Below the pieces are notes generated by a model. The model was not told where the DNA came from. It saw nothing but the letters and a program-made list of their open reading frames with translations, and did no database searches. Positions 8,275-18,720 of a stretch of 38,921 nucleotides of DNA are shown one piece after another. Within the stretch, counting starts at the first letter, position 1. Every line of letters starts with the position of its first letter. The translations under genes were made by a program, and so were the position numbers. The DNA comes from Phycisphaerae bacterium (lineage in GTDB: Bacteria > Planctomycetota > Phycisphaerae > SM23-33): assembly GCA_003551645.1 (NCBI GenBank), contig PUND01000139.1, positions 1-38,921 of the forward strand. The letters are read 5' to 3'.

Positions 8275-10275
8275 TCAGCCCCTGCCCAGCCGCTTGACGA
8301 ATTCGGCTTCGTCGATTGTCTCGACGCCGAGGCCGCGGGCCTTTTCGTATTTGCTTCCTGGGTCGGCGCCGACGACGACGAAATCGGTATTCTTCGAGAC
8401 GCTCGATGTGCACCTGCCGCCGGCGGACTTGACGGCCTGTTCGGCCTCGGAGCGGGAGAAGTTCTCGAGAGACCCGGTGATTACTACCGTCTTTCCCGCA
8501 AGCGCGCCGCCGCCGGCCGAGGCGCGGTGCGAGGCCATATCAACACCCTCGGCCTTGAGTCGTTCCACCACATCCCGTCCCTGGCTGCTGGAGAAGAAAT
8601 CCGCGATGCTTTCGGCGATGGCCGGCCCGATTTCGTATATCCGTTCCAACTGCTCCTTGTCGGCGGCGGCGATCTGATCCATGTCGTCGAAGTTCTCGGC
8701 CAGGACCTCCGCCACGCGCCCGCCGACATAGCGTATCCCCAGCGCCGCCAGCACACGACGCAGCCCCCGGCCTTTGCTTTCGAGGATTGCCGAATGCACG
8801 TTCTCGGCCGACTTCTTGCCCATTCGCTCCAGCGACGCCAGGTCATCCTCGCGAAGCTTGTATAGGTCGGCGAAGTGTCTAACCATGCCTTTGTCCACCA
8901 GTTGGTCTATCAGCTTCTCGCCGAGGTGGTCGATGTCCATCTGGTCCCTACCGGCGAAGAACTTCAGCCGTTCGCGGAGCTGCGCGGGACATTCGGGGTT
9001 GGTGCATCGCAGGTACACGCCGCCCTCATCACGCCCGGCGGGTCCGTCGCAGGCCGGGCATTTTTCGGGCGGGCGGATGGGCTTTGTGTCGGCGGGGCGC
9101 TTCTCGTGAACAACCGCGACGACCTGCGGGATAATCTCGCCGGCCTTTTCGACCAGTATGCGATCGCACACCCGAACGCCCAGCCGCTCGACCTGGTCGA
9201 AGTTGTGCAGAGTTGCGCTGGTGACGGTGGTCCCCGAAAGCTGCACCGGCTCGAAGTGCGCCACCGGCGTTATCGTACCCAGACGACCCACCTGGTACTC
9301 GACCTCGGTAAGGGTGGTCTCGGCCTGCTCGGCCTCGTACTTATAGGCGATGCACCACCGGGGATGCTTGCTGGTGGCGCCCAGCTCATCTCGCAGGGCA
9401 AGCTCGTCCACCTTCACCACCATGCCGTCGGTGGCGTAGTCCACCTCGCCTCGGCGGCGGAGCCAGTTGTCAATAATCTCCAGCGCGGAGTCGATGTCGT
9501 CGCAGACGCTCATGCCCCGGCTGACGGGTATGCCCCACTGCTCGAACCTTTTGAAGATCTCGCTCGCCCGGCCGGCGATTTGCCCGGAAAGCCGCCCCAT
9601 ACTGTGGGCCAAAAACGCCAGCTTGCGCTCGGCCACGATGTTGGGGTCGAGCTGCTTCAGCGTCCCAGCCGCCCCGTTGCGGGGGTTGGCGAAGGTCTGT
9701 TCACCTTCTTCGGCCCTGCGAGCGTTGAAATCGTTGAAGGCCTTCGTCGGCCAGTAGATTTCACCGCGGGCCTCGATCACGGCCGGGAACTCATCGCCCC
9801 GCAGCCGAAGCGGCACCGAGGAGATGGCCCGGACGTTGGCGGTGATATCGTCGCCCTCGATGCCGTTTCCGCGAGTGGCTGCCAGGGCCAGCCGCCCGCG
9901 CTCGTAGCGCAGCGAGACAGCAACGCCGTCCACCTTCGGGTCCACCAGGTAATGGAACTTCCTGTCGCCGACCTCGGCCCGGACCCGCCGGTCGAATTCG
10001 CGGACCTCATCGGGGCTGTAGGTGTTATCGATGCTGAGCATCGGCACGGAGTGAGCGACGGTCGGAAAACCCTCCACCGGCTCGCCGCCGACACGCTGTG
10101 TGGGAGAATCGGGCGTTACCAGCTCGGGGTGTTTGCCCTCCAGCCGCTTAAGCTCATCCATGAGCTTGTCGTACTGACGGTCGGATATCTCCGGGGCGGC
10201 CTTGACGTAATACAGCCAGTCGTGGCGGCGGATTTCCTCGCGCAATTGCTCGATGCGCCGCTTGTCATCCGGCAT
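8275..10275 (-). CDS. ligA: NAD-dependent DNA ligase
   Basis: The protein has 666 residues, the standard LigA length. It seals nicks in duplex DNA using NAD+. Domain order: Ia helices (HDWLYYV... near 19), adenylation domain with the AMP-accepting K114 in PKVDGVAVSLRYERG, OB fold, a four-Cys zinc finger (CPACDG...CTNPEC), helix-hairpin-helix repeats, and a C-terminal BRCT domain (AGKTVVITGSLENFSRSEAE onwards). The usual motif I residues ELKIDG read DPKVDG here, but the Lys-x-Asp-Gly core is kept. ATG 10275 was chosen because GGGGAG lies seven bases upstream and the conserved helix starts a few residues on; the frame extends to 10365 without a better start. It begins 25 bases after ndk on the same strand, so the two are likely co-transcribed. 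Confidence 0.97.
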   Translation of the reverse strand: MPDDKRRIEQLREEIRRHDWLYYVKAAPEISDRQYDKLMDELKRLEGKHPELVTPDSPTQRVGGEPVEGFPTVAHSVPMLSIDNTYSPDEVREFDRRVRAEVGDRKFHYLVDPKVDGVAVSLRYERGRLALAATRGNGIEGDDITANVRAISSVPLRLRGDEFPAVIEARGEIYWPTKAFNDFNARRAEEGEQTFANPRNGAAGTLKQLDPNIVAERKLAFLAHSMGRLSGQIAGRASEIFKRFEQWGIPVSRGMSVCDDIDSALEIIDNWLRRRGEVDYATDGMVVKVDELALRDELGATSKHPRWCIAYKYEAEQAETTLTEVEYQVGRLGTITPVAHFEPVQLSGTTVTSATLHNFDQVERLGVRVCDRILVEKAGEIIPQVVAVVHEKRPADTKPIRPPEKCPACDGPAGRDEGGVYLRCTNPECPAQLRERLKFFAGRDQMDIDHLGEKLIDQLVDKGMVRHFADLYKLREDDLASLERMGKKSAENVHSAILESKGRGLRRVLAALGIRYVGGRVAEVLAENFDDMDQIAAADKEQLERIYEIGPAIAESIADFFSSSQGRDVVERLKAEGVDMASHRASAGGGALAGKTVVITGSLENFSRSEAEQAVKSAGGRCTSSVSKNTDFVVVGADPGSKYEKARGLGVETIDEAEFVKRLGRG

Positions 10276-10300
10276 CGCACGCTCCCCGGTCGGCTCAGCG

Positions 10301-10774
10301 TCAGGTCCGCTCACCGTCGGCGAGACGGCCGTATATCCAGGCATCCATTGTCGGCTGGTAGTCAAGCATCTCTTCGGGCGTGAAGAACAGTGCGATTTCG
10401 CGCTCGGCCGAGGCGGGAGAGTCTGAACCGTGTGTAAGATTGTGCCTCCGTGACATGGCGAAGTCGCCTCGGACGGTTCCGGCAGCGGCCTCGCGGGCGT
10501 TGGTGTTGCCGAGCAGCCGGCGAACGGCGGCTATGGCGTCCAGCCCCTCCACCACCATAGCAACAGCCGGGCCGGAACAGACGAACTCCATCAGCGGCGC
10601 GTGAAAGTCCTTGCCCTCGTGCTCGGCGTACATCCGCTCGGCAATCTCGCGCGGTATCGCGAGCATTTTCAGCCCGACGATCTTCAGGCCCTTTGCTTCC
10701 ACACGATCAATAATACGCCCGACCAGCCCGCGCTGGACGGCATCCGGTTTCAAAAGCAGCAGTGTGCGTTCCAT
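10301..10774 (-). CDS. ndk: Nucleoside diphosphate kinase
   Basis: The protein has 157 residues, slightly longer than the usual 140-150. It transfers the gamma phosphate between nucleoside triphosphates and diphosphates through a phosphohistidine. ERTLLLLKPDAVQRGL (2-17) is the N-terminal strand with K9, and RRHNLTHGSDSP (109-120) carries the active-site H115. GNTNAREAAAGTVRGDF is the conserved nucleotide-binding stretch. The ATG at 10774 has GGAGG five bases upstream; a GTG two codons earlier overlaps that site and is less likely. Located just before ligA, together supplying nucleotides and joining DNA. Confidence 0.97.
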   Translation of the reverse strand: MERTLLLLKPDAVQRGLVGRIIDRVEAKGLKIVGLKMLAIPREIAERMYAEHEGKDFHAPLMEFVCSGPAVAMVVEGLDAIAAVRRLLGNTNAREAAAGTVRGDFAMSRRHNLTHGSDSPASAEREIALFFTPEEMLDYQPTMDAWIYGRLADGERT

Positions 10775-11159
10775 TATCACCTCCGGGCAAGCAACTCTAT
10801 TGCCCCCCTATGCCCCGGTCAAGCACACGGCTGCGGCAGACTCTTCCGGCGAAAGTCAGAGCTGGAACGGGCGGTTGCACCGCTTCGGCTTTGTTGGTGC
10901 TGCATCCGCGGCATCGCGGGCCGCTCCGGATACAGTATCTCTTCGCCGTCGGGATACTGCCAAAGCAGCAGTCTTTGGGCGATTCTCCAGCGCAAAGAGG
11001 CAGAGATGCTTAGCAGCGACCAGGACCATGGTCAACATAAGCGGTTACATAAACACATCTTATTGCCCCTGGCACCGGCATTGCATGATGAACGGCGGAC
11101 TACTGCGTCACGGCAGGGCGACAGACCCCCCCGGCCGCCCCGTCCCGCAGCGTGAGACC
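10775..11159. other. Divergent spacer between ndk and the receiver-domain gene
   Basis: 385 bases without a supported gene. Open frames cross it on both strands but have no ribosome binding site and no family resemblance. TTGACC on the minus strand near 11037 is a possible -35 for ndk, with only a poor -10 partner. Confidence 0.4.
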
Positions 11160-11588
11160 ATGGTGGCTCTACCAACGAAAAATCGAAAGCCATTCGGGCT
11201 GGTCGTTACCGGAGAGGCGGAGACCTGGCAAGGCGTACTCGAGCAGATAGTCGGCGTCGATACGCTGACGACGTATCCGGTCACCGGCGACAGGGAACTT
11301 TTGAACGTGGTGGAGTCCGGCCGGGTGGATGCGGCGGTGCTGGACGATGAGGCCGGCTGGGTCCACGACGTCCTGCAACTGCTGCGGATGATCCGGCGGT
11401 TCGACACGGTGCTTCCGGTGGTGGTGGTCACGACCCGCCGCGAACGCCGCTACCTGGAAAACGCCCTGCGCCTGGCGGCGTTCAGTGTGGTAACCAAGCC
11501 GCTGGAGCTTGAGGAGCTGCTGAGGCAGATACAGCGCATGATGGAGCGGATGGACACGATACTGCGCAACGACCCGGAGCAGCCGTAG
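11160..11588 (+). CDS. Degenerate response-regulator receiver-like protein
   Basis: The protein has 142 residues, a single CheY-like domain with no output domain. FGLVVTGEAETW matches the first strand, AAVLDDE the strand ending in the phospho-accepting Asp, VLPVVVVTTRRERR the Thr/Ser strand, and FSVVTKPLELEELLRQI the Lys loop and last helix. The acidic pair that binds magnesium after strand one is missing (TGEAE instead of a D-D pattern), so phosphorylation may be impaired or absent. ATG 11160 has only a weak purine-rich upstream stretch; the open frame runs much further upstream but without similarity. It ends 86 bases before groES on the same strand, so co-transcription is possible. Partner kinase not visible here. 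Confidence 0.65.
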   Translation: MVALPTKNRKPFGLVVTGEAETWQGVLEQIVGVDTLTTYPVTGDRELLNVVESGRVDAAVLDDEAGWVHDVLQLLRMIRRFDTVLPVVVVTTRRERRYLENALRLAAFSVVTKPLELEELLRQIQRMMERMDTILRNDPEQP

Positions 11589-11674
11589 CTGCTGACGGGA
11601 TCGAAGATGTTTAGAGGAAACAGGACTTTTCCGCGAGGTAACAGGTAGTTATTCAAGGCAGAAAGGAGCAGCAG

Positions 11675-11977
11675 ATGGCCAAGGCGGCACCAAACATTCG
11701 TCCCCTGGGAGAGAAGGTGCTCATTCAGCGGCTTGAGGCGGAAGACACGACCGCCGGCGGGATCGTCCTGCCGGATACCGCCAAGGAGAAGCCGCAGCGA
11801 GGCACGGTTGTCGCGGTCGGCGACGGACGGCGGCTCGCGGACGGCGGATGCGCCGATTTCCAGGTAAAGGTCGGCGACAAGGTCCTCTTCGCCAGCTACG
11901 CCGGAACGGACATCACCGTTGGCGGCGAGGAGTACCTGCTTATGGACGAGTCGGACGTACTGGCGATTCTGGACTGA
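11675..11977 (+). CDS. groES: Co-chaperonin GroES
   Basis: The protein has 100 residues, full length. It forms the heptameric lid of the GroEL folding chamber. NIRPLGEKVLIQRLEAEDTT is the conserved N-terminal strand, TAGGIVLPDTAKEKPQ the mobile loop that contacts GroEL (with the IVL tripeptide), and GDKVLFASYAGTDI plus EYLLMDESDVLAIL the C-terminal half. AAGGAG lies six bases before the ATG. groEL follows 58 bases later. No CIRCE inverted repeat is visible upstream, so HrcA control is not supported. Confidence 0.97.
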   Translation: MAKAAPNIRPLGEKVLIQRLEAEDTTAGGIVLPDTAKEKPQRGTVVAVGDGRRLADGGCADFQVKVGDKVLFASYAGTDITVGGEEYLLMDESDVLAILD

Positions 11978-12035
11978 ACGTAATCGTCGACGGTAATGCG
12001 CTTATCGTGAGACGAGCATTAACAGGAGCTGAAAA

Positions 12036-13670
<1,635 letters not shown>

Positions 13671-13674
13671 ACCC

Positions 13675-13714
13675 GGTTAACTGGTTGATTGGTTGACTGG
13701 TCAATTGGTTGAAC
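13675..13714. repeat. Five tandem degenerate 8-bp units (GGTTRAYT) after groEL
   Basis: GGTTAACT, GGTTGATT, GGTTGACT, GGTCAATT and GGTTGAAC follow in exact 8-base register starting four bases after the groEL stop. AT-rich against a GC-rich background. Confidence 0.65.
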
Positions 13715-13727
13715 GGGTGCCGTGGGC

Positions 13728-13763
13728 TGCCCCTCGTGTCGCCATAAGGCGATGCGAGGGGCA
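13728..13763 (+). terminator. Strong 16-bp hairpin downstream of groEL
   Basis: TGCCCCTCGTGTCGCC (13728-13743) pairs with 13748-13763 over all 16 positions, two of them G-T, around the tetraloop ATAA. No T run follows on the plus strand. On the minus strand the next bases do not form one either, so it may be a factor-assisted terminator or an RNA-stabilising 3' stem for the groESL transcript. Confidence 0.6.
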
Positions 13764-13800
13764 ACCACGTTTGGGCAAAAATGGACATCCTCAGCGCCAT

Positions 13801-15435
13801 TCACTCTTGGAGCATCGCTCGTGCTTTTTCTGCAGCGGTGGTGCCAGGATGGTTCTCGATAAGTTCCTGGAGTATCTCTCTGGCCCTCGTGTGCATATCG
13901 TTTTGCTGGTACAAACGTGCTAGACTAAGGCGGGAGTTGGCTTGTGCTTCTTCCGCCTCCTCGAATCTGTCCGGTTCCCCGTGAGTATCAACGGCTTGCG
14001 GAGCAGCTGGGTCGGTCGCTAGTTGCACTTCGTCCAGGAAGGTCAACACCCATGGGTATTCGCCGTCACGCATAACATAAATGCCATCGAGCTTCCCCAG
14101 CAGGTGAACCAGCTCGCTTCGGTCTGCTTCAAGCAGCCGGTCTCTTGAACCTTCCGATACATACGCGAGCATAATCATTTCAGGGTACTGCGGACACGAC
14201 GCCCATAACTCGTACGGATACCTGCGCACGTGGTTGTACCCCTGAGATAACGCCCGGTAAGCATTCCGGTCACTCCTGGCTCGCTCGCGCGCTCGCGCTC
14301 TGGCAGCTTGGCTTCTGGCTTCACGATAACGTTGCTGTGATCGATAAAGTCTGGTTCGGGCCTGTTGAGTTCTTGTTTCTAGGTAGTCCACCAGCAACTG
14401 GTCGGTACGCACATAACTATCTCCGACGCGCCGCAGTCGATAGCGCTCTCCGGCATGAAGGAGGGTGACACTCCACCTAAGCTGCTGACGCGATAGCCGC
14501 CCCTGGATGCCTCCGACCCAATTGTTCAATTCTTCCATGCCCGCCGTTGCCTGCAGCATGGTCAGTTCTTCCCTGTTAAGGCCCAATTCCTCTACCTTTG
14601 CGGATATCTTCCGGTACAGCACACTGCTGCCTTGGGGGCCTTCAATGGTTGTGCAAGAGGTTCCGTCGGCTTGCCGCAAAAGGCTCTCCCGATACGTTAC
14701 GGCTTCACCCAGAAAAGCCGCGTCGCCGGCAACCTTGACGGCCAGCCCGCACTCTACCGCCTCGGAAGCTGTAAGTGTCAAGACACGCCCCTTTGCCTTA
14801 AGCACTCGACCGGGTCCATCCCGATGCAGAATGATGCGATCATTATCCTCGGAAAGGCTTAATTGAAAATCTGGGTCTACCATCGCCTCGGCCAGCAGCG
14901 AGTCATGGCCTCCGTGTTGTGCTGCCTTGCGGCAGACCGCACGCCAGTAGGACTGGTTCTTCTCAGCTACGTCTGCAGGCAGTTGAATAGGCCGTCCCTC
15001 ACCACCAGACCTGTATGATACGGCGGCACCGATGGTAGCCCTGGGGTGAACATAGACCTCTGAGCATGCCATGACTATCGGGGCTCCCGCAGATAGTGCT
15101 CGTTCAACGTACGCTATGAAATGAAGGTCGTCATTATCGATTATGAGGTCAACTATCCTCTCGGCGGATGGGACAAGGCCACCTCTGGTGTCAACTATGA
15201 TAACAACACGTGTCACACCCAATTGGCGGGCATGTCCAAGCATCGCGGACATACGCTCCGCGGTGAAGTCAAGACCAATCGTGCCTGAGATTCTTATCTC
15301 AAAATAAGAATCCTCGCCGACCTCTGTTACTGTAACATCTGCTGTATCAGATGGGCTTTCAGCCATACCCATGCCGGTGCACACAACCGTGCATGCCAAG
15401 ACGACAGCAAACCTGTTGTCCCCAATCGTCGACAT
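13801..15435 (-). CDS. Secreted ClpP-fold (NfeD/SppA-like) serine protease with coiled coil and C-terminal repeat region
   Basis: The protein has 544 residues. ATG 15435 has GGGAGG seven bases upstream and starts a signal peptide (hydrophobic to about residue 25, GMGMA then ESPSD). Residues 45-200 resemble the ClpP-class proteases of the NfeD N-terminal/S49 type: IIVDTRGGLVPSAERIVDLI (79-98), AYVERALSAGAPIVMACSEV (108-127) with S115 the candidate nucleophile, and ATIGAAV (133-139). The basic partner residue is not certain. About 345-400 is a highly charged Arg/Ala coiled coil, and the last 60 residues look like a tetratricopeptide-type hairpin (RLSLARLYQQ...AREILQELIENHPG). Base composition is visibly lower in GC than its neighbours, suggesting later acquisition. 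It has its own promoter 220 bases upstream. Substrate unknown; the protease assignment rests on motif resemblance. Confidence 0.7.
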   Translation of the reverse strand: MSTIGDNRFAVVLACTVVCTGMGMAESPSDTADVTVTEVGEDSYFEIRISGTIGLDFTAERMSAMLGHARQLGVTRVVIIVDTRGGLVPSAERIVDLIIDNDDLHFIAYVERALSAGAPIVMACSEVYVHPRATIGAAVSYRSGGEGRPIQLPADVAEKNQSYWRAVCRKAAQHGGHDSLLAEAMVDPDFQLSLSEDNDRIILHRDGPGRVLKAKGRVLTLTASEAVECGLAVKVAGDAAFLGEAVTYRESLLRQADGTSCTTIEGPQGSSVLYRKISAKVEELGLNREELTMLQATAGMEELNNWVGGIQGRLSRQQLRWSVTLLHAGERYRLRRVGDSYVRTDQLLVDYLETRTQQARTRLYRSQQRYREARSQAARARARERARSDRNAYRALSQGYNHVRRYPYELWASCPQYPEMIMLAYVSEGSRDRLLEADRSELVHLLGKLDGIYVMRDGEYPWVLTFLDEVQLATDPAAPQAVDTHGEPDRFEEAEEAQANSRLSLARLYQQNDMHTRAREILQELIENHPGTTAAEKARAMLQE

Positions 15436-15740
15436 TGTCAGACCTCCCACATTGAACGATCACCTTACAAGCACAGCAGAGACACGGCAACACAACCTAG
15501 CAAAATCTATCCGCAGACCGAACACTTCGGATCACGACAGCAAGCCGCCACGTGTCTGCCCGGCAAAATCTCTACCACCCATCACGCCAGATTTGTACAG
15601 GGGCGGTCTTCATGTCCTTTCGTCGACATCTCTAGGCAAAAGCCGCCAAGCTCGTAACTGTTTGTTATTATACAGCCGAATTTCAAGCGAACAAGTTATT
15701 TTTCTTTATTGTCTCACTTTACGCTTGCTAAGGCTGTCAT
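15436..15740. other. AT-richer spacer holding the protease gene's leader and promoter
   Basis: 305 bases with no gene. It holds a roughly 220-base 5' leader for the minus-strand protease gene and, near 15667-15694, its likely promoter. The sequence CCGAACACTTCGG (inverted repeat CCGAA/TTCGG) lies near 15516. Otherwise nothing recognisable. Confidence 0.5.
15667..15694 (-). promoter_or_regulatory. Putative sigma-70 promoter of the secreted protease gene
   Basis: On the minus strand TTGTTC (15694-15689), 16-base spacer, and the perfect -10 TATAAT (15672-15667). It lies in AT-rich sequence and predicts a leader of about 220 bases before ATG 15435. Confidence 0.6.
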
Positions 15741-17429
15741 CTACATCTCGGTCGCGAGGATTAGGAACACGGCCGCGGTCCAGGTGTACGCCCGGTCGCG
15801 GTGGCCTTCGCCGGTCAGCGCGTCGAAGTTCTCGGCCATGCCCGATGCTGCGCAGGTGCGGCAGAAGCGGCGGGCGATGTCAGCGGCGAGGTCCTTCTCC
15901 CCCAAGGCCGAGATCGCATCAACCAGAACCATCGTCGGCGGCGCCCATATCGGCCCCCGCCAGTAGCCGTTTGGCTCATACAGATCGCTCGCCGGATTTT
16001 CGGTGGCAAGCCCGTGCTCGGTCAGGAAGCGTCCGGGTTTTTTCAGTCCGTCTATGAGCTTTCGTCGCACCTGCTCAGGCAGACGCTCACCGAGGACCAG
16101 CGGCAGGAACAACAGCAGAGTGTCCCCCTCGTCGGCGGTTTCGTGCGTGCCGGACTGCGGCGCGGTGAAGCTCTCGCCGTTCCAGGAATGCTCCAGCAGC
16201 TTGCCGACAAGCTCATCCGCCCGGCGCGACCACTCGGCCGCCTCGTCGTCCCGCCCCAGCTTGCCGGCGATCTCTGCCAGCGTGTCCATCTGCACGGCCA
16301 GGTAGCTCGCCAGGTCCGGGCCTTCTATCGGCGGCCGCAGCGCGAAGCACGTGCCGTTGTCCCAGCCGGAATCGTTGCCGTGGTTGTATTGCGGCAGACC
16401 GTCGCCGTCGCAGTCGCGGTGATCGAACCACCAGTCGGTCCACTTCGCCAGCGGCCGATACACCTGCCGCAGATACTCGGCGTCCAGCCAGTCGCAGCGC
16501 CGCATCATCCACCGCAGCGCCCAGCCCTGGATGGGCGGCTTGACGTAGTTCCACTGCCAGTGCTGGTCGGATACGAAGTCCGGGAAATGCCCCGCCTCGC
16601 TCTGTATGTCGAAAAACAGCATTACCTGATCCCACGCAAGGTCCCGATGGCTGTTCGCAAGGGCCATCGCATTGAACAGGTAATCCCAACTGAACACCCG
16701 GTCCATGTGGTTCTTGGACATCAATATGCCGCGCCGCGTCAGAAATCCCTCCGGCGGGACCGCCGCGGACCAGAGCACATAGGCGGCCAGTTCGCCCGCC
16801 TCGGCAAGCTCTTTGCCCGGTTCAGGCAGCCGCCCGCGCCACGTGCGGAACTCTTCGGTGACTGCGGCGACGGATTCCTCAAACGTCCTCTCGTGATCGC
16901 CGGTTAGCACCGCATAAGGGCACTCGTCGATAATCGCTTCCAGCCGCCCGTCGGCCGCCGGCTCAATGTCGGCCGTCATTTCCGAACACCGCTCCACACG
17001 CCACGGCGCATCCATGGAGACCTTCCCGACAAGCGGCGTCAGCAGGTACTTGGTCAGCATGGAGCGAGCGTTTATCAGCCAGCGGCCGTCGCCGTAGTTG
17101 ATGACGTTGTCGGAGGATTCCGGTTCCATAATCAGCCGCAGCGTCACGCCCCGGCCTCGGATGTGCAGGAGATTCGGCTCCGGCATGCACATCTCGACCC
17201 AGCCGGCGTCGCTTTCCATGCACAGCACGGTTGCGTCGGCTGTCGACTCGGACGGCACTTCCCGGCCGTCGGCAAGCAGTCGCATGACCAGCGCCTCACG
17301 CCTTCCAGGGTAGCCGTGGACGTTCCGCAGCCACAGCTCCCCGTCGGGGCGCTCTTGCGTGGGGCGGATGCCCAGAGACATGTACGAGTCGTAACGCGTG
17401 AACGGAACTTGCCGCAGGTTGATATTCAT
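15741..17429 (-). CDS. (Alpha/alpha)6-barrel glycoside hydrolase, GH63/trehalase/debranching-like (MGH1-type)
   Basis: The protein has 562 residues. The N-terminal ~200 residues are a beta-rich domain; from about 210 to the end is the alpha/alpha barrel shared by trehalase, GH63 glucosidases and mannosylglycerate hydrolase. Diagnostic motifs are FSWDYLFNAMAL (246-257), YNHGNDSGWDNG (348-359; likely acid D357), NGYWRGPIWAPTMV-like (487-501), and MAENFDALTGEG plus AYTWTAAVFL near the end (base E533 or E541). It probably cleaves an alpha-linked mannoside or glucoside, but the substrate cannot be read from sequence alone. No signal peptide: cytoplasmic. ATG 17429 has GGAG upstream, inside the end of the preceding gene; only four bases separate the two genes, so they form an operon with the FAD oxidoreductase. 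Confidence 0.85.
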   Translation of the reverse strand: MNINLRQVPFTRYDSYMSLGIRPTQERPDGELWLRNVHGYPGRREALVMRLLADGREVPSESTADATVLCMESDAGWVEMCMPEPNLLHIRGRGVTLRLIMEPESSDNVINYGDGRWLINARSMLTKYLLTPLVGKVSMDAPWRVERCSEMTADIEPAADGRLEAIIDECPYAVLTGDHERTFEESVAAVTEEFRTWRGRLPEPGKELAEAGELAAYVLWSAAVPPEGFLTRRGILMSKNHMDRVFSWDYLFNAMALANSHRDLAWDQVMLFFDIQSEAGHFPDFVSDQHWQWNYVKPPIQGWALRWMMRRCDWLDAEYLRQVYRPLAKWTDWWFDHRDCDGDGLPQYNHGNDSGWDNGTCFALRPPIEGPDLASYLAVQMDTLAEIAGKLGRDDEAAEWSRRADELVGKLLEHSWNGESFTAPQSGTHETADEGDTLLLFLPLVLGERLPEQVRRKLIDGLKKPGRFLTEHGLATENPASDLYEPNGYWRGPIWAPPTMVLVDAISALGEKDLAADIARRFCRTCAASGMAENFDALTGEGHRDRAYTWTAAVFLILATEM

Positions 17430-17433
17430 CTGC

Positions 17434-18720
17434 CTACTCCGACTTCTCGACCGGCCACGGCTCAAGCGAGCCGCCGGCGTCGCGGATTTTCCTCTGCAGC
17501 GTGTCGATGTCGATGGAGCGGGTATCGCCCGCCTCGCGGGCCAGTGCGGCCGCGTAGCCGGCCGCCTCGCCAATATTCATCACCACCGGCATTATCCGCA
17601 GCGAAGAATGGGCGCCGATATCGGCCGAGATGCCGCGTGAGGCGACAAGCAGGTTCTGCTTGTGCTTCGGCGTAAGCGAGCGATACGGAATCTGAAAATA
17701 CTCTCCCGGCGGCATCTTCTCCAGCCGCGTCTGCCCGGGTTTCTGTCCGTGGATGTCGATGCCGTAGGAGCAGCATGCCACGGCGTCGTCGAACCGGGCG
17801 CAGCGGTGCCAGTCGTTTTCGGTGAGCATGTAATCCCCCACCACCCGCCGCGACTCGCGTATGCCGACATGCGCTCCGGTCTTCATCAGATAGCAGTTCT
17901 CGAAGCCCGGAACGTTCGCCTTCAGCCAGGCGACGAAGTTCTCAACGCGGCGGCGACCTTCGATTTCGGCCCTGCTTACGTCGAACACGTCCAGCGTATC
18001 GCCGGGGATGCGGATGGCGTTGAAGTGCGTCAGGCCGCTGGGCGTGCGGTGGGCCGTCGAAAAGTGCGTGTTGATAAGCGCCGGCTCGTCCTTGTCGCCT
18101 TTGGGTATCATCTCCCGCAGGACCTGACCGTTCAGCGGACGGGACAGGTCCTCCCCCGCCACGGCAAAGTTCATGGTCATGGGCATGACGTGTCCGGCTT
18201 CATCGCCGACGAGTATCTCGCAGCCGGCGCGGTCGGCCAGCAGACAGTCGCCGGTGCCGTCGATGAAGTATTTGCCGGTTACGTGTATCGGCCCGCCGTT
18301 GTGGGCGAAGTAGCAGCCGGTGACGTGCGGGCCGTCAACCTCCACGTCGAAAAGCGCCGCGTGGAAGATGACGTCCACCCCCGCCTCCGTGACCAAGTCG
18401 TCCAGGACGAGTTTCATCGGTTCGTCGTCGAACCTCGGCCCGCCGCCTTCGCGCAGTTCGATGGCGTCCCTGGCGACCATTCGGTCCTGCAGCTCACTGA
18501 ACAGCCCGGCGTTGACGACCCTTCGCGGGGTGGTCTCGTCGCCTCGTGAGAAGTGGGACATGAACGGGTGGACGTACATCGTCGTCATCCCGCCGCCGAG
18601 GCAGCCCTCGCGCTCGATGAGCAGAGTCTTCGCCCCGCTCCTGCCGGCCGTGACGGCCGCTCCCACACCACCCGGTCCGCCGCCGACAACCACAACGTCG
18701 TATCCTTCAATCTGTTTCAT
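17434..18720 (-). CDS. FAD-dependent oxidoreductase (FAD_oxidored family)
   Basis: The protein has 428 residues. YDVVVVGGGPGGVGAAVTAG (7-26) followed by LLIEREGCLGGG is the dinucleotide-binding Rossmann motif of this flavoprotein family, and GKYFIDGTGDCLLADRAG is its second conserved segment (DGTGD). The C-terminus has LLVASRGISADIGAHSSLRI and MNIGEAAGYAAALA, also typical. Family members in planctomycetes and related bacteria are often next to glycosidases and act on unknown substrates, probably sugar-derived. ATG 18720 is chosen because the FAD motif starts six residues later; the GGAGG ahead of it is 14 bases away, and an ATG at 18741 is the alternative start. Followed at a distance of four bases by the glycosidase gene. 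Confidence 0.88.
   Translation of the reverse strand: MKQIEGYDVVVVGGGPGGVGAAVTAGRSGAKTLLIEREGCLGGGMTTMYVHPFMSHFSRGDETTPRRVVNAGLFSELQDRMVARDAIELREGGGPRFDDEPMKLVLDDLVTEAGVDVIFHAALFDVEVDGPHVTGCYFAHNGGPIHVTGKYFIDGTGDCLLADRAGCEILVGDEAGHVMPMTMNFAVAGEDLSRPLNGQVLREMIPKGDKDEPALINTHFSTAHRTPSGLTHFNAIRIPGDTLDVFDVSRAEIEGRRRVENFVAWLKANVPGFENCYLMKTGAHVGIRESRRVVGDYMLTENDWHRCARFDDAVACCSYGIDIHGQKPGQTRLEKMPPGEYFQIPYRSLTPKHKQNLLVASRGISADIGAHSSLRIMPVVMNIGEAAGYAAALAREAGDTRSIDIDTLQRKIRDAGGSLEPWPVEKSE

Noticed and set aside
11589-11674. CIRCE element for HrcA control of groES
   Set aside because: No TTAGCACTC-N9-GAGTGCTAA or near match in the upstream region.
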